Origin: Gammaproteobacteria bacterium | Lineage (GTDB): Bacteria; Pseudomonadota; Gammaproteobacteria; Steroidobacterales; Rariloculaceae | Assembly (NCBI GenBank): GCA_022820625.1 | Contig: JAJEFE010000168.1 | Coordinates: 1 to 53,710, forward strand | Length of the DNA stretch: 53,710 nucleotides | Direction of reading: 5' to 3' | Program-made: the position numbers and the translations under genes | In this document: one piece after another, positions 17,953 to 30,313 of the stretch | How positions within the stretch are numbered: position 1 is the stretch's first letter | Layout: each line of letters begins with the position of its first letter | Notes under the pieces: generated by a model | Seen by the model: the letters and a program-made list of their open reading frames with translations, nothing else | What the model was told of the DNA's origin: nothing | Databases searched by the model: none

Positions 17953-20250
17953 TCAATCGTCAAGGGACGGTGGCGGCGGCGCCAGGACCTCGCGGGTCCC
18001 GTTCGGCTGCAGGGCGCCCACGATACCCACCTCTTCCATGGTTTCGACAATTCGCGCGGCGCGGTTGTAGCCGATCTTGAGCCGCCGTTGGACGCTTGAA
18101 ATGGATGCCTTGCGCGACTCGGTTACGATCCGCACCGCCTCGTCGTAGAGCGGGTCTTCCTCCCCGTCCAGCCCGCCCCGCTGCACCGGATCGATCCCCG
18201 GTATCGACTCCTGCGGGCCGGTCAGCACATCGTCGGCAAATTCGGGCTCTCCCGAGGCGCGCAAATTGCTCACCACCGCGTGGACTTCGTGATCGTCCAC
18301 GAAGGCGCCGTGGATTCGCGTGGGCGTGGACGTGCCCGGAGGCAGGTACAGCATGTCGCCGTGCCCGAGGAGGTGCTCGGCGCCGATCTGGTCGAGAATC
18401 GTGCGCGAATCCACCTTGGCGGACACCTGGAACGCGATTCGGCTGGGAATATTGGCCTTGATGAGGCCCGTGATCACGTCCACCGACGGACGCTGGGTGG
18501 CGATGATCATGTGGATGCCCGACGCGCGGGCCTTCTGGGCGAGCCTGGCGATGAGTTCCTCCACCTTCTTGCCGACCAGCATCATCATGTCGGCGAGTTC
18601 ATCGATCACGACGACCACGTAGGGCAACGGCTCGAGGTGCGGAATCTCCTCCTCCGGCGTACCGGCCTCGACGGTGGGGTCGGGGATCGGGCTGCCCCTG
18701 GAAAGCGCCGCGCTCACCTGGCGGTTGAAACTCGAGAGGTGGCGTACCTTCAGTTCCGCCATCAGCGTGTAGCGGCGCTCCATTTCCGCAACGCACCAGC
18801 GCAGCGCGTTGGCGGCCTCGTTCATGTCGGTCACCACCGGCGCGAGAAGATGGGGAATGCCTTCGTATACCGAAAGCTCCAGCATCTTCGGATCGATCAG
18901 GATCAGCCGTACGTGTTCCGGACGGGACTTGTAGAGCAGGCTCAGCACCATGGCGTTGAGCGCCACGGACTTGCCTGAGCCTGTGGTGCCGGCGATCAGC
19001 AGATGAGGCATCTTGCCCAGATCGGTCACCACCGGCTGACCGCCGATGTCCTTGCCGAGCGCGAGCGTCAGCGGCGATTTCAGCTTTTCGTACGCCTCCG
19101 ACTTGATGATCTCTCCCAGCGTGACCAGTTCCCGGGCCTCATTGGGAATTTCAAGGCCCACGTAAGGCTTGCCGGGAATCACCTCGACGACGCGCACGCT
19201 CACGGTCGACAGCGACCGCGCCAGGTCCTTGGCGAGGTTGCTGATCTGGTTGACCTTCACGCCCGGAGCCGGCTTGAGTTCGAAGCGCGTCACCACGGGC
19301 CCCGGATGCACGGAGACAACTTCGACGTCGATTCCGAAATCGCCCAGCTTCAATTCCACCAGGCGCGACATGGCCTCCAGCGCTTCGTCGGAGTATCCCC
19401 CCTCCCGCGGCGGTGCGTCGTCCAGTAGCGATAACGGCGGTGGCGCGCCGGATGGAATCGACTCGAACAGCGGCACCTGCTTCTCACGCTCCGCCCGTGC
19501 GCTGACCGGCGGTGCATCGAATGTCGGTTCTATCCGGGGCTCCGCACGCTTGCGCTTGGCGCGACGGGTCTTCTTCACCACGCGTCGGCGCTGCCGCCTG
19601 ACCTGGCGGCCTTTCCTGCGCACGCCCATCTGCTTCAGCAACGCGCGGCTTCCGCTCACGCCGGCAATCACGCCCCGGCCGACGGTATCCATGACGGACA
19701 GCCACGAGACGCCCGTGGCCAGCGACACGGACACGATCCACAACGCGAGCAACAGCACGGTCGCGCCAAGATGGCCCAGCGCCTGCTCCAATCCGCTCCC
19801 GACGACCTGGCCCAGGATCCCGCCCGCCGTTTCGCGCATGCTCGGCGCAAGGATATGCAGCGTCGCCAGTCCGCAACTGGTGGCCAGCAACAACACGAAT
19901 CCTCCGGTACGCCACCATACGACCGGACGCGCCACGGCCTTGTCCCGCTTCCCCGATCGGTAAATCAATACCCCCGCCAGCAGAACCAGCACGGGAAAGA
20001 GATAGGCCGGACGTCCGAACAGCAGATACGCCACGTCGGCGAACATCGCACCGGCCGGTCCCACGCGGTTACGGACGCCCTGGGAGTCTCCGGCTACGCT
20101 GAACGCGGGGTCGGCCGGGTCGTATGTGACCAGCGCCAGGAATAAAATGATGGCCAGCCCGGCCAGAATCAACAGTGCAGATTCCCTCAGCCCGCGGATT
20201 CGCGGACCCAACGCGGATGGCGATACATCGCTGACTTTGGATCTGCTCAA
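17953..20250 (-). CDS. ftsK: DNA translocase FtsK
   Basis: FtsK couples chromosome segregation to septum closure. About four membrane helices fill residues ~15-180, followed by a very basic stretch ([25 protein letters not shown]) and a short linker. The motor carries Walker [15 protein letters not shown] and Walker [12 protein letters not shown], with the RecA-like core to ~residue 640. The C-terminal gamma winged helix ([24 protein letters not shown]) reads KOPS sites. At ~765 residues it is short because the linker is short. No ATG fits the N-terminus; TTG 20250 (LSRSKVSD) is the most plausible start. Upstream codons overlap the divergent gene at 20369 and look non-coding. Confidence 0.93.
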   Translation of the reverse strand: MSRSKVSDVSPSALGPRIRGLRESALLILAGLAIILFLALVTYDPADPAFSVAGDSQGVRNRVGPAGAMFADVAYLLFGRPAYLFPVLVLLAGVLIYRSGKRDKAVARPVVWWRTGGFVLLLATSCGLATLHILAPSMRETAGGILGQVVGSGLEQALGHLGATVLLLALWIVSVSLATGVSWLSVMDTVGRGVIAGVSGSRALLKQMGVRRKGRQVRRQRRRVVKKTRRAKRKRAEPRIEPTFDAPPVSARAEREKQVPLFESIPSGAPPPLSLLDDAPPREGGYSDEALEAMSRLVELKLGDFGIDVEVVSVHPGPVVTRFELKPAPGVKVNQISNLAKDLARSLSTVSVRVVEVIPGKPYVGLEIPNEARELVTLGEIIKSEAYEKLKSPLTLALGKDIGGQPVVTDLGKMPHLLIAGTTGSGKSVALNAMVLSLLYKSRPEHVRLILIDPKMLELSVYEGIPHLLAPVVTDMNEAANALRWCVAEMERRYTLMAELKVRHLSSFNRQVSAALSRGSPIPDPTVEAGTPEEEIPHLEPLPYVVVVIDELADMMMLVGKKVEELIARLAQKARASGIHMIIATQRPSVDVITGLIKANIPSRIAFQVSAKVDSRTILDQIGAEHLLGHGDMLYLPPGTSTPTRIHGAFVDDHEVHAVVSNLRASGEPEFADDVLTGPQESIPGIDPVQRGGLDGEEDPLYDEAVRIVTESRKASISSVQRRLKIGYNRAARIVETMEEVGIVGALQPNGTREVLAPPPPSLDD

Positions 20251-20368
20251 GTTTTGTCCGAAACTAACAGGGCCCGACGCCGCATATCGGGTCGGCGCCG
20301 CCGGGGATTGCCCCGCGGTGGCGCTGCGAGTGAGTATACAGCCAACAAGGAGCCACGACGAACGGAAA

Positions 20369-21562
20369 ATGGCCTGGCGAGTCCGGCAACACGACAGCAT
20401 CCTGGATGTGGACCCGGCTGCGTGGAACGTACTGGCGGCGGACTCGCCGTTCCTGCGCCACGAGTTCCTGAGCGCCCTGGAAATCGCCGGTTGCGTGGGA
20501 CTGGAAACGGCCTGGCGCCCGGCCTACCTGACCGCGTCGGACGACTCCGGCCGCCTGGCGGGCGCCCTGCCCCTCTACATCAAGTACGACTCCCGCGGGG
20601 AGTTCGTATTCGACTGGAGCTGGGCGGCCGCCTACGAGCGGGCGGGCCTTTCCTACTACCCGAAGCTCGTTTCCGCAGTGCCCTTCACGCCGGCCACGGG
20701 CCAGCGCCTGCTCGTGAACGGGAACGCGGATTTCGAGTCCGTCGCGGCGCAACTCCTGGTCACGGCGCGGACCGTTGGCGCGGAAATTCGCGCCTCGTCG
20801 CTTCATGTTCTGTTTCCGACGGACGTGGAACAGCGGTTTCTCTGCGGTCAGGGGCTCATGGCCCGCAAGAGCTGCCAGTTCCACTGGCATAACGACGGTT
20901 ACGCCTCCTTTGAGGACTTCCTCGACCGGTTTACGTCGATGAAGCGGAAGAAGGTGCGCCGCGAGAGACGGCGCATCGCCGAAGCCGATGTCACATTCGA
21001 GCATCTCAGGGGCGATGAGCCCGGCGACGAGGACTGGGACGCGATCTACGAGTACTACGCGCACACGTTTCTGCGCCGCGGCCGGGCGCCCTACCTCAAC
21101 CGCGAATTCTTCGCCGAGATCGCGCGCACCATGCCGAAGAACCTGGTGATCGTACTCGCGCGATTCGGTGGGCGACCCATTGCCACGGCCATCTGTTTTC
21201 GCAGCGACGATACACTGTACGGCCGATACTGGGGGAGCCTGGCCGACTTCCACAGCCTCCACTTCGAGGCCTGCTACTACCAGGGCATCGAATACTGCAT
21301 TCGGGAAGGACTGAGCCGATTCGAACCGGGCACCCAGGGTGAACACAAGCTGAGCCGCGGCTTCACGCCCATGGCGACCTGGTCCGGCCACTGGATCGCC
21401 AACCCCGGATTCGCGCAGGCGATCGGGCGATTCCTCCACCAGGAACGCGACCACGTCAACGCCTACATGCATGAGTTGGCCACCCATACCCCGTACCGGA
21501 AGGATCGGCCCGAACCCGGCCCTGCCCAAGCCGCCGCGGTGCTCCGGCAGGGCTCGCTGTGA
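20369..21562 (+). CDS. GNAT/FemAB-like N-acyltransferase (DUF482, peptidogalycan biosynthesis family)
   Basis: A 397-residue protein of the GNAT-fold family annotated as peptidogalycan biosynthesis or DUF482. Features include the N-terminal [43 protein letters not shown] (a basic stretch for substrate binding) and the C-terminal [14 protein letters not shown], all hallmarks of this group. No signal peptide is present, so it acts in the cytoplasm. Its stop overlaps the aat start by four bases. Upstream sequence to 20126 is open in the same frame but is antisense to ftsK's N-terminus, so ATG 20369 with AAGGAG some 20 bases before it is used. Exact acyl donor and acceptor are unknown. Confidence 0.82.
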   Translation: MAWRVRQHDSILDVDPAAWNVLAADSPFLRHEFLSALEIAGCVGLETAWRPAYLTASDDSGRLAGALPLYIKYDSRGEFVFDWSWAAAYERAGLSYYPKLVSAVPFTPATGQRLLVNGNADFESVAAQLLVTARTVGAEIRASSLHVLFPTDVEQRFLCGQGLMARKSCQFHWHNDGYASFEDFLDRFTSMKRKKVRRERRRIAEADVTFEHLRGDEPGDEDWDAIYEYYAHTFLRRGRAPYLNREFFAEIARTMPKNLVIVLARFGGRPIATAICFRSDDTLYGRYWGSLADFHSLHFEACYYQGIEYCIREGLSRFEPGTQGEHKLSRGFTPMATWSGHWIANPGFAQAIGRFLHQERDHVNAYMHELATHTPYRKDRPEPGPAQAAAVLRQGSL

Positions 21563-22320
21563 GCGGGATTCACTGGTTGCCGGCCTCCGGGGACCCGGCG
21601 GCCTTTCCTCCTGCAGAGAAGGCCTTGCGGGACCCCGACGGGCTGCTCGCCGCGGGGGGCGATCTGCACCCCCAGCGGCTCCTTTCGGCCTACGTCAGGG
21701 GAATTTTCCCCTGGTACGACGAGGGCCAGCCCATCCTCTGGTGGTCGCCGGACCCGCGCGCGGTGTTGTGGCCGCAGGACCTGCACATCCCGCGGCGCCT
21801 GGCCCGAACGCTGCGCAAGATGGACCTTCGATTCAGCGCGGACAGCGCTTTCGACGCCGTGATCGAAGGCTGTGCGGCGCCGCGCGTGAAGTCCCCGGGG
21901 ACGTGGATCACCCGGGACATGGTCGACGCGTACCGGCGCCTCCACCAGATGGGCTGGGCACATGCGTTCGAAGGCTGGCTGGGCGACGACCTTGCGGCCG
22001 GACTTTACGGCGTTGCCATCGGCCGGGTCTTCTTCGCCGAGTCCATGTTCACCCGGGTCGACGACGCCTCCAAGGCCGTGCTGATCAACGCGGTCGACTA
22101 CCTGCGGGCGCGGTCGTTTGAACTCATTGACTGCCAGGTCCGGTCGGAACACCTGCGCACGCTGGGCGCGACGACGCTGCCCCGGCGAGAATTCCTCCGG
22201 TACTTGAACCGGCTATGCGCCCGGCCCGGTGCGCCGGGTAACTGGCGCCGGGACCACGCGCGTTTTTCGCGCCGGGCTGCTCCGTGCGCCCCGAGTGAAA
22301 CCTCCATGAAGAAAGGTTAA
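21559..22320 (+). CDS. aat: Leucyl/phenylalanyl-tRNA--protein transferase
   Basis: Aat adds Leu or Phe to proteins with N-terminal Arg or Lys, marking them for ClpS-ClpAP. The 253-residue protein has the family's FPPAEKALRDPDGLLAAGGDL opening (split here: FPPAEKALRDPDG, LLAAGGDL), GIFPWYDEGQPILWWSPDPR and GVAIGRVFFAESMF. The start is GTG 21559 inside the stop of the preceding gene (GTGA). clpS and clpA are a few kilobases away, so the whole N-degron pathway is encoded here. The C-terminal ~30 residues are Arg/Pro-rich and lack family similarity. Confidence 0.95.
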   Translation: MSGIHWLPASGDPAAFPPAEKALRDPDGLLAAGGDLHPQRLLSAYVRGIFPWYDEGQPILWWSPDPRAVLWPQDLHIPRRLARTLRKMDLRFSADSAFDAVIEGCAAPRVKSPGTWITRDMVDAYRRLHQMGWAHAFEGWLGDDLAAGLYGVAIGRVFFAESMFTRVDDASKAVLINAVDYLRARSFELIDCQVRSEHLRTLGATTLPRREFLRYLNRLCARPGAPGNWRRDHARFSRRAAPCAPSETSMKKG

Positions 22321-22386
22321 GCGCATTGCGGGCATCTTCCCCTGTATGCAACAATCGTGCGCCGCGAAAGAAGCAGCCATTGCATG

Positions 22387-22605
22387 ATGCCGAAAGAAGA
22401 AGCCATTCAGATGGAGGGACTGGTCACGGAGACTTTGCCCAACACGACATTTCGCGTCGAATTGCAGAACGGACACATCATCACCGCGCATATCTCGGGA
22501 AAAATGCGCAAGAACTACATACGGATCCTGAAGGGCGACGCGGTGACCGTCGAACTCACGCCCTACGATCTCAGCAAGGGCCGTATCGTCTATCGAGCTC
22601 GCTAG
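22387..22605 (+). CDS. infA: Translation initiation factor IF-1
   Basis: A 72-residue OB-fold protein, full family length, occupying the ribosomal A site during initiation. [19 protein letters not shown] and the later [14 protein letters not shown] and [15 protein letters not shown] match IF-1 almost residue for residue. Two ATGs are adjacent at 22384 and 22387; the second gives the family N-terminus. The gene lies between aat and clpA as in many gammaproteobacteria, but an AbgT transporter gene now separates it from clpA. Confidence 0.97.
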   Translation: MPKEEAIQMEGLVTETLPNTTFRVELQNGHIITAHISGKMRKNYIRILKGDAVTVELTPYDLSKGRIVYRAR

Positions 22606-22639
22606 ACAGCGAGCCCACACCAAACTTGAGGCTGAAAAT

Positions 22640-22671
22640 GGGGCTGCCGCCCCAGGCGGATCATGCCGCCT
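22640..22671 (+). terminator. Two tandem hairpins between infA and the AbgT gene
   Basis: GGGGC/GCCCC (loop TGCC, 22640-22653) is followed with no gap by AGGCGG/CCGCCT (loop ATCATG, 22654-22671). Both stems are perfect. There is no T-tract, so they may reduce rather than stop readthrough from infA. Confidence 0.4.
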
Positions 22672-22761
22672 TGCCGACGGTCAGAGGCGTTTCTGTGGCA
22701 GACTTGCGGAAACTCGTCCGGCTCTTGCGGTGGGGCCGCAGGCACATTTCTGGAAGAAAAC

Positions 22762-24462
<1,701 letters not shown>

Positions 24463-24574
24463 ACAGGCGCGACTCTGCATTGAAGAGAGATCGGCGCGAG
24501 ATCGCCTGACCTGGCCGATTCCGTTCGCCGGAGCCGGACACGCTTCGCTGGTTGAGCAAGAACTTGGCGCCGGC

Positions 24575-26863
24575 TCAGATCTCCGGTACGTGCTCCAGTT
24601 CCCGCACCATCGGTTCCGGAATCAGCACCAGGCTGTCGCCGTCGCTACCGGCGTCCACGCGCACATGGCCCCCGTCCCTCAGGCGGCCGAACAGCAACTC
24701 CTCTGCCAGGGGCCGCTTGATGTGTTCCTGGATGACCCGGGCCATGGGCCGTGCGCCCATCTTCTCGTCGTAGCCCTTGCGCGCGATCCATGACCGGGCG
24801 GCGGGCTCCAGTTCGATGGTGACGTCGTTCTTGTCCAGTTGCGCTTCAAGTTCCACGATGAGCTTGTCCACGACGCGGGCGATGGAGTCCTCATCCAGCG
24901 CATCGAACTTGATGATGGCGTCCAGCCGGTTGCGGAATTCCGGCGAGAACATCCGCTTGATCACTTCCATGGCGTCGCTGGAATGGTCCTGCAGCGTGAA
25001 GCCGACCGAGGCGCGGCTCGCTTCCTGGGCGCCGGCGTTGGTGGTCATGACGATGATGACGTTGTGGAAGTCGGCCTTGCGGCCGTTGTTGTCGGTGAGG
25101 ATGCCGTGGTCCATGACCTGCAGCAGCAGGTTGAAGACCTCCGGATGGGCTTTCTCGATCTCGTCCATCAGCAGTACGCAGTGCGGGTTCCTGGTGATGG
25201 CTTCGGTCAGCAGGCCGCCCTGGTCGAAGCCCACGTAGCCGGGCGGGGCGCCGATCAGCCGGGACACGGTGTGCCGCTCCATGTACTCGGACATGTCGAA
25301 GCGCACCAGTTCCACGCCCATGGTCAGGGCCAGTTGCCGGGTCACTTCGGTCTTGCCCACGCCGGTCGGGCCGTAGAACAGGAACGAACCCACGGGACGC
25401 ATTTCGTCGCCCAGGCCGGAGCGCGACATCTTAATGGCGGACGCCAGGGCGCCGATGGCGGAGTCCTGGCCGAAGATGACCAGCTTGAGGTCGCGTTCCA
25501 GGTGACCGAGAACGTCGCGGTCGGACGCCGATACGCTCTTCGGAGGAATCCGCGCCATCCTGGCCACGATGTGCTGGATCCGCTCGACGCCGACGACCTT
25601 CTCCCGCTCCGCTTCCGGCAGCAGGCGTATGCTGGCGCCGGCCTCGTCGATCACGTCGATCGCCTTGTCCGGCAGGTGGCGGTCGTTGATGTGCCGGCTC
25701 GCCAGCTCCGCCGCGGCCTGCAGCGCTTCGTCGACATACTCGACGTCGTGATGTTTCTCGAACCGGCTGCGCAGACCCTGGAGGATCTCCACGGTTTCCG
25801 GAACAGTGGGCTCCACGATATCGATCTTCTGGAACCGGCGCGCCAGGGCGCGGTCCTTCTCGAAGACGCCGCGGAACTCGCTGTAAGTCGTTGAGCCGAT
25901 GCACCGCAGGTCGCCGTTGGCCAGCACCGGCTTGATCAGGTTGGAGGCGTCCATGACCCCGCCCGAGGCGGCCCCGGCGCCGATCACGGTATGGATCTCG
26001 TCGATGAACAGGATCGCGCCGGGGATCTTCTTCAGTTCGTTGACCACGCCCTTGAGGCGCTTTTCGAAATCGCCCCGGTACTTGGTGCCGGCGATGAGCG
26101 AACCCATGTCCAGCGCGTAGATCGTGCTCTCGCCCAGCACTTCAGGCACCCGTTCCTCGACGATTAGCCTTGCCAGCCCCTCCGCCATGGCGGTCTTGCC
26201 GACGCCGGCCTCGCCCACGTACAGGGGGTTGTTCTTGCGCCGCCTGCAGAGAATCTGGATCGTGCGCTCGACCTCGGCCTCCCGGCCGATCAACGGGTCG
26301 ATCCCCCCGTCCCGGGCCAACTGGTTGAGGTTGGTGGTGAACTGCTCGAGCGGACTGGCCTGCTGCGCGTCCTCCCGGCCGTCGGCCCCGGCGCCCGGCT
26401 GGTGCTCCCCGGGAGCGCCGTCGGGCACCTTCGGGACCCCGTGGGAAATGTGCCTGACCACGTCGTAACGGGTGATTTCCTGGGATTCGAGCAGGTAGAC
26501 CGCCTGGGACTGCCGTTCGGCGAATACCGCGACCAGCACGTTCACCGGCGTCACCTCGTTCTTGCCGCTGGATTGCACGTGGGAGACGGCGCGGTGAAGC
26601 GCCCGCTGGAATCCGAGCGTCGGCTGCGAGTCGGTGGATTCGCCGTCTTCGCCGCGCAGCCGCGGGGTCGACTCGTCAATGAAGTCACCGAGTTCCCGCC
26701 TGAGCCGGTCGAGATCACCCCCGCATGCCCGCAGGATCCCGACAACCTCCGGCGAATCCAGCAGCGCCAGCAACAGGTGTTCGACGGTGATGAACTCGTG
26801 CTGCTCGTCACGGGCGCCCCGGAACGCCTCGTTCAGACAGAATTCGAGTTCGCTGGATAACAT
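24575..26863 (-). CDS. clpA: ATP-dependent Clp protease ATP-binding subunit ClpA
   Basis: ClpA unfolds proteins and feeds them to ClpP. The 762-residue length equals that of E. coli ClpA. An N-domain ([20 protein letters not shown]) binds ClpS; AAA1 has [13 protein letters not shown] and AAA2 [13 protein letters not shown]. The ClpP-docking loop is VGF in the D2 segment preceding [15 protein letters not shown], where E. coli has IGL. The ATG at 26863 shares its A with the clpS stop (TGATG), so the two are translationally coupled. Reading frames continuing upstream through clpS are not the real start. It is separated from infA by the AbgT gene. Confidence 0.96.
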   Translation of the reverse strand: MLSSELEFCLNEAFRGARDEQHEFITVEHLLLALLDSPEVVGILRACGGDLDRLRRELGDFIDESTPRLRGEDGESTDSQPTLGFQRALHRAVSHVQSSGKNEVTPVNVLVAVFAERQSQAVYLLESQEITRYDVVRHISHGVPKVPDGAPGEHQPGAGADGREDAQQASPLEQFTTNLNQLARDGGIDPLIGREAEVERTIQILCRRRKNNPLYVGEAGVGKTAMAEGLARLIVEERVPEVLGESTIYALDMGSLIAGTKYRGDFEKRLKGVVNELKKIPGAILFIDEIHTVIGAGAASGGVMDASNLIKPVLANGDLRCIGSTTYSEFRGVFEKDRALARRFQKIDIVEPTVPETVEILQGLRSRFEKHHDVEYVDEALQAAAELASRHINDRHLPDKAIDVIDEAGASIRLLPEAEREKVVGVERIQHIVARMARIPPKSVSASDRDVLGHLERDLKLVIFGQDSAIGALASAIKMSRSGLGDEMRPVGSFLFYGPTGVGKTEVTRQLALTMGVELVRFDMSEYMERHTVSRLIGAPPGYVGFDQGGLLTEAITRNPHCVLLMDEIEKAHPEVFNLLLQVMDHGILTDNNGRKADFHNVIIVMTTNAGAQEASRASVGFTLQDHSSDAMEVIKRMFSPEFRNRLDAIIKFDALDEDSIARVVDKLIVELEAQLDKNDVTIELEPAARSWIARKGYDEKMGARPMARVIQEHIKRPLAEELLFGRLRDGGHVRVDAGSDGDSLVLIPEPMVRELEHVPEI

Positions 26864-27192
26864 CAGTCCTCTTCCAGGGTACACAGCAGCGGATGCTGGT
26901 TGCGCTGCGCCAATGCCGTCACCTGCGCCACCTTGGTTTCCGCAATCTCGTAAGTGTACACGCCGCAGACACCCTTGCCCTGCGTATGCACCTGCAACAT
27001 GACCCGGGTGGCGACCGTGCGCTCCAGGGAAAAGATCTTCTGCAGCACCTGCACGACGAATTCCATGGGCGTGTAATCGTCGTTGAGCAGGACGACGCGG
27101 TAAAGCGGCGGCTTCTTCAGCTTCGGCTTGCTCTCGGCCGTAGCTACGCCGTGATCGCCCTCGTCGTCGAATCGATCCGGTTCCTGGGACAT
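26863..27192 (-). CDS. clpS: ATP-dependent Clp protease adaptor ClpS
   Basis: ClpS recognises N-degrons with Leu, Phe, Tyr or Trp ends and hands them to ClpA. The 109-residue protein has a ~25-residue flexible N-terminus ([16 protein letters not shown]) and a core that shows [16 protein letters not shown] and [12 protein letters not shown], the amino-acid pocket residues. ATG 27192 (MSQEPDRF) is chosen; an in-frame start 21 bases upstream adds MAGSPWH. It lies directly before clpA. The divergent gspC gene starts about 215 bp away, and a cluster of palindromic half-sites lies between. Confidence 0.95.
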   Translation of the reverse strand: MSQEPDRFDDEGDHGVATAESKPKLKKPPLYRVVLLNDDYTPMEFVVQVLQKIFSLERTVATRVMLQVHTQGKGVCGVYTYEIAETKVAQVTALAQRNQHPLLCTLEED

Positions 27193-27264
27193 GTGCCACG
27201 GACTGCCAGCCATAACGGCAATATGCTACACGAACGAACGGTCGATCGGACCGGCAATCCATAC

Positions 27265-27307
27265 CGTGTCGCGGCCCGTGTCATGACACGATCCGTGCCG
27301 TGACACG
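27265..27307. promoter_or_regulatory. Palindrome cluster (14-bp perfect palindrome with flanking half-sites) between clpS and gspC
   Basis: The centre is CGTGTCATGACACG at 27277-27290, a perfect 14-bp palindrome. CGTGTC appears again at 27265-27270, and GACACG at 27302-27307; a further CGTGACA lies near 27316. The four related sites sit in the divergent promoter region and look like an operator for a dimeric regulator. The regulator is not recognised. Confidence 0.5.
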
Positions 27308-27407
27308 TTCGGCGTCGTGACAATCGCACACGGTGACTTGTTACCGCGTGCCGGCCCACCTAACATTAGCCATTGGCACCGAAAACCCGGGAGTGCGCGG
27401 CGTATTC

Positions 27408-28331
27408 ATGGACTTCGCGACCCAACTTCTGCGATGGCGGCAGTTCGCCCCGGAGCGATGGGCCAGGGCCGCCAACCGCTATCTGCCCCCGGCCGTCAGC
27501 GCGCTGCTGATTCTGGCGCTCGCATGGCAGGCAGCGAAGCTGACGTGGGCGCTGATTCCCGGCGTGCCGGCGGACGCGCCCTCCCCGGTAGTGAACCCTA
27601 TCGCCCCTGAACAGTCGGCCGGCGCGACACAGGCCATCGACATCACCCGGATCATGGACAGCGACCTTTTCGGCGAGGTTTCCAGCGAACCGGTGGCGGC
27701 GCCGGCGGTCAGCGTGCTGGAGGCGCCGGAGACCACGCTCAACCTGCAGCTCAAGGCCACCGTGGCCGATACGCTGGAGAATCGCCGCGGCGCCGCAATC
27801 ATCGCCAGCGGCCAGGTGGAAAAGACCTATACCGTTTCCGACGTCATCGAGGGGGCCGGCGGAGCGCAACTGCATGCGATCTACAACGACCGGGTGATCC
27901 TCAACCGCGCCGGGCAGCTCGAAACCCTGAGCCTGCCCACCGAGTACGCATCCGGCAACGTCGGTGCAGTCTACGCGGCGCCCCCCGTGCCGGTCCCCGT
28001 CGAGGCGACGCTCAGGAGCGTGATCAGCGACAACGCGACGCGCATCAACGAGATCGTCCGGGTCGCCGCCCACATCGAACAGGGTAGAATGGTCGGCTTC
28101 AGGCTCAACCCCGGCGAGCAGCCCGAGCAATTTGCGGCGCTGGGGTTCCAGCCGGGCGATGTGGTGACGGAGATCAACGGTACGGCCATGTCCGATCCGA
28201 GCCGCGGACTGCAGGTTTTCGAGAGCCTGGGTGAGAGCACCATGGCCAACGTCACCGTGGTCCGTGACGGCGCACCGCAGGTCCTGACGATCGACACGAC
28301 CCTGTTGGGTGAAATGGACGCCGCTCGATAG
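27408..28331 (+). CDS. gspC: Type II secretion system protein C
   Basis: GspC links the inner-membrane platform to the secretin. The 307-residue protein has a short cytoplasmic N-terminus, one membrane helix (PAVSALLILALAWQAAKL, residues ~27-44), an HR domain beginning ITRIMDSDLFGEV with repeated beta strands (LNLQLKATVAD, AAIIASGQVEKTYTV), and a C-terminal PDZ-like domain (GFQPGDVVTEINGTAMSDPSRG). ATG 27408 is used; the in-frame ATG at 27333 adds residues with no similarity. The gspD start follows 16 bases after its stop. Secreted cargo cannot be told from sequence. Confidence 0.9.
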   Translation: MDFATQLLRWRQFAPERWARAANRYLPPAVSALLILALAWQAAKLTWALIPGVPADAPSPVVNPIAPEQSAGATQAIDITRIMDSDLFGEVSSEPVAAPAVSVLEAPETTLNLQLKATVADTLENRRGAAIIASGQVEKTYTVSDVIEGAGGAQLHAIYNDRVILNRAGQLETLSLPTEYASGNVGAVYAAPPVPVPVEATLRSVISDNATRINEIVRVAAHIEQGRMVGFRLNPGEQPEQFAALGFQPGDVVTEINGTAMSDPSRGLQVFESLGESTMANVTVVRDGAPQVLTIDTTLLGEMDAAR

Positions 28332-28347
28332 CAGCGGGAGGCAAACT

Positions 28348-30309
28348 ATGGAACAGGTCATTCGCACCAGGATTTCCGCCTTGCCGGCAATGCTCGCGCT
28401 GGCAACGTTTTTTGCCGTCATGCGAGCCGATGCCCAGCAGCCGGGCCCGCAGATCATGCCCAACTACCGGGAAGCGGATCTGCGCCAGGTCGTCGAGGCG
28501 GTGGGCGAGGTCACCGGCCGGAACTTTCTCGTCGACCCCCGGGTGACCGGGCAGGTGACGTTCCTGTCCTATTCGCCGATGTCGGCCGAGGCGTTCTACG
28601 AGGCATTTCTGGCCACGCTGCAGATCCACGGCTTCATCGCGGTCGAGTCCGAAGATGTCGTCAGGATCGTTCCCGATGCCACGGCCCGGGTGCACCCCGG
28701 GCTCGCCGAGGAGACCGGCGGCGATCGAATTGTCACCCAGGTCGTGCAACTCGCCAACGTCGGCGCCGCACAGCTCGTGCCGATCCTTCGCCCCCTGATT
28801 CCGCAGTACGGACACCTGGCGGCCCACCCCGGATCCAACACGCTGATCATCGTCGACCGCGGTTCCAACGTCGATCGGATGCTGAATATCATCGGCCGCA
28901 TGGACCAGGCCTCGGACGAGGAAATCGAGGTGATCCGGCTGGAGAACGCTTCGGCAAGCGAAGTGGTCACCATGCTCGGAGCCCTGGAACAGGGCGCGGT
29001 GACCGAGGGCATTCCGCCGATGCAGATCGCCGCGGATGACCGCACCAACAGCATTCTGCTGTCCGGGCCGACCGACCGGCGCCTGCGGTACCGGGCGTTG
29101 ATCGCGCACCTGGATACGCCTTCGGGCGAAGCCGGAAACTCTCAGGTTCGGTACCTGAACTATGCAAGCGCCGAAGATCTGGCACAGAACCTTCAAGCGC
29201 AGTTCGGAAGCGCGGCCTCCGCTGAAGGCGCCCCGCCCGAAAGCATCAATATCTGGGCCGATGCCGGCACCAATTCGCTGATCATCAACGCGCCGGCCCG
29301 CATCATGCAGGACATGAACGCCGTCATCGACCGGCTGGATATCCGCCGCGCCCAGGTCCAGGTCGATGCGATCATCGTCGAACTGTCGGAGCGCCGGGCG
29401 AACGAGCTCGGCGTAAACTGGATACTGCAGGGCTCCCAGGAAAACGCCCCCGTGGGCGGCACCAATTTCTCCTCGGCCAACGCGCCCGGAATTCTGCAGT
29501 TGGCCAGCGCCGCCGCAGGCGCGTCGGGGTCGGGCGCCACCGGGCTCTCCCTGGATCCCCAGGGCCTGCTGGCGGCCGTCGGGCGCATCTCCGACAGCAG
29601 CTCCAGTTGGGCAGCGCTGCTCTCCGCGCTGGCCTCCGACACCGCCACCAACATCGTCGCCACGCCCACTCTCGTCACGCTGGACAACGAGGAAGCCACG
29701 ATTTCGGTTGGCAGCGAAGTGCCCTTCCTCACCGGCCAGTACGGCAGCACGGCGGGAACGGCCGGCACGCTCAATCCGTTCCAGACGATCAGCCGTAACC
29801 CTGTTGGCACGACCCTGACGATCACGCCCCAGATCAACGAGGGCTCCGGTGTCAAGCTGGTCATCGTGCAGGAGACCTCCAGCATCAGCCCGGCGGTGGA
29901 AGGCGCCGTGGACCTGGTGACCGACCAGCGCAACATCACCACCTCGGTGTTCGTGGACGACGGCAACATCCTCGTGCTGGGCGGCCTGATCGACGACCAG
30001 TTGCGCGAGGTCGAGCGGCGCGTGCCGGTACTCGGACGGATTCCGGGCCTCGGGGCGTTGTTCCGGTCCCAGACCACGGAACTGGACAAGACCAACCTGA
30101 TGGTCTTCATCCGTCCGACCATTCTGCGCGACAGCGCCCAGGCCGCGTTTCAGACCGACGCCAAGTACCGTTACATCCGCGACCTGCAACTCCAGCAAGG
30201 GGAGCAGAGCGTGCAGTTGATGAGCGACGCACAGCGCCCCACGTTGCCGGAGCTCCCGCCCGTTCAACCCCCGGACGAACCGAACGAGCCGGACGAACCG
30301 GCGGAGTAA
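28348..30309 (+). CDS. gspD: Type II secretion system secretin GspD
   Basis: The 653-residue outer-membrane secretin forms the exit pore. A signal peptide ends ADAQ near residue 31. N0 begins with [29 protein letters not shown]1-N3 repeats ([37 protein letters not shown]) follow, and the beta-barrel core has [13 protein letters not shown] and [15 protein letters not shown]. The C-terminus ends in a Pro/Glu-rich tail ([11 protein letters not shown]) that lacks the usual S-domain. ATG 28348 has a strong GGGAGG upstream and begins the signal peptide. gspE starts 4 bases after the stop. Confidence 0.95.
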   Translation: MEQVIRTRISALPAMLALATFFAVMRADAQQPGPQIMPNYREADLRQVVEAVGEVTGRNFLVDPRVTGQVTFLSYSPMSAEAFYEAFLATLQIHGFIAVESEDVVRIVPDATARVHPGLAEETGGDRIVTQVVQLANVGAAQLVPILRPLIPQYGHLAAHPGSNTLIIVDRGSNVDRMLNIIGRMDQASDEEIEVIRLENASASEVVTMLGALEQGAVTEGIPPMQIAADDRTNSILLSGPTDRRLRYRALIAHLDTPSGEAGNSQVRYLNYASAEDLAQNLQAQFGSAASAEGAPPESINIWADAGTNSLIINAPARIMQDMNAVIDRLDIRRAQVQVDAIIVELSERRANELGVNWILQGSQENAPVGGTNFSSANAPGILQLASAAAGASGSGATGLSLDPQGLLAAVGRISDSSSSWAALLSALASDTATNIVATPTLVTLDNEEATISVGSEVPFLTGQYGSTAGTAGTLNPFQTISRNPVGTTLTITPQINEGSGVKLVIVQETSSISPAVEGAVDLVTDQRNITTSVFVDDGNILVLGGLIDDQLREVERRVPVLGRIPGLGALFRSQTTELDKTNLMVFIRPTILRDSAQAAFQTDAKYRYIRDLQLQQGEQSVQLMSDAQRPTLPELPPVQPPDEPNEPDEPAE

Positions 30310-30313
30310 CGAA

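Noticed and set aside
20251..20400. FtsK start at ATG 20400.
   Set aside because: The added ~50 residues (rich in Cys, Arg and Thr) look non-coding and would overlap the divergent gene at 20369.
24575..27262. ClpA frame extended upstream to 27262 as a larger protein.
   Set aside because: The extra residues are the clpS gene read in another frame; the family N-terminus begins at 26863.
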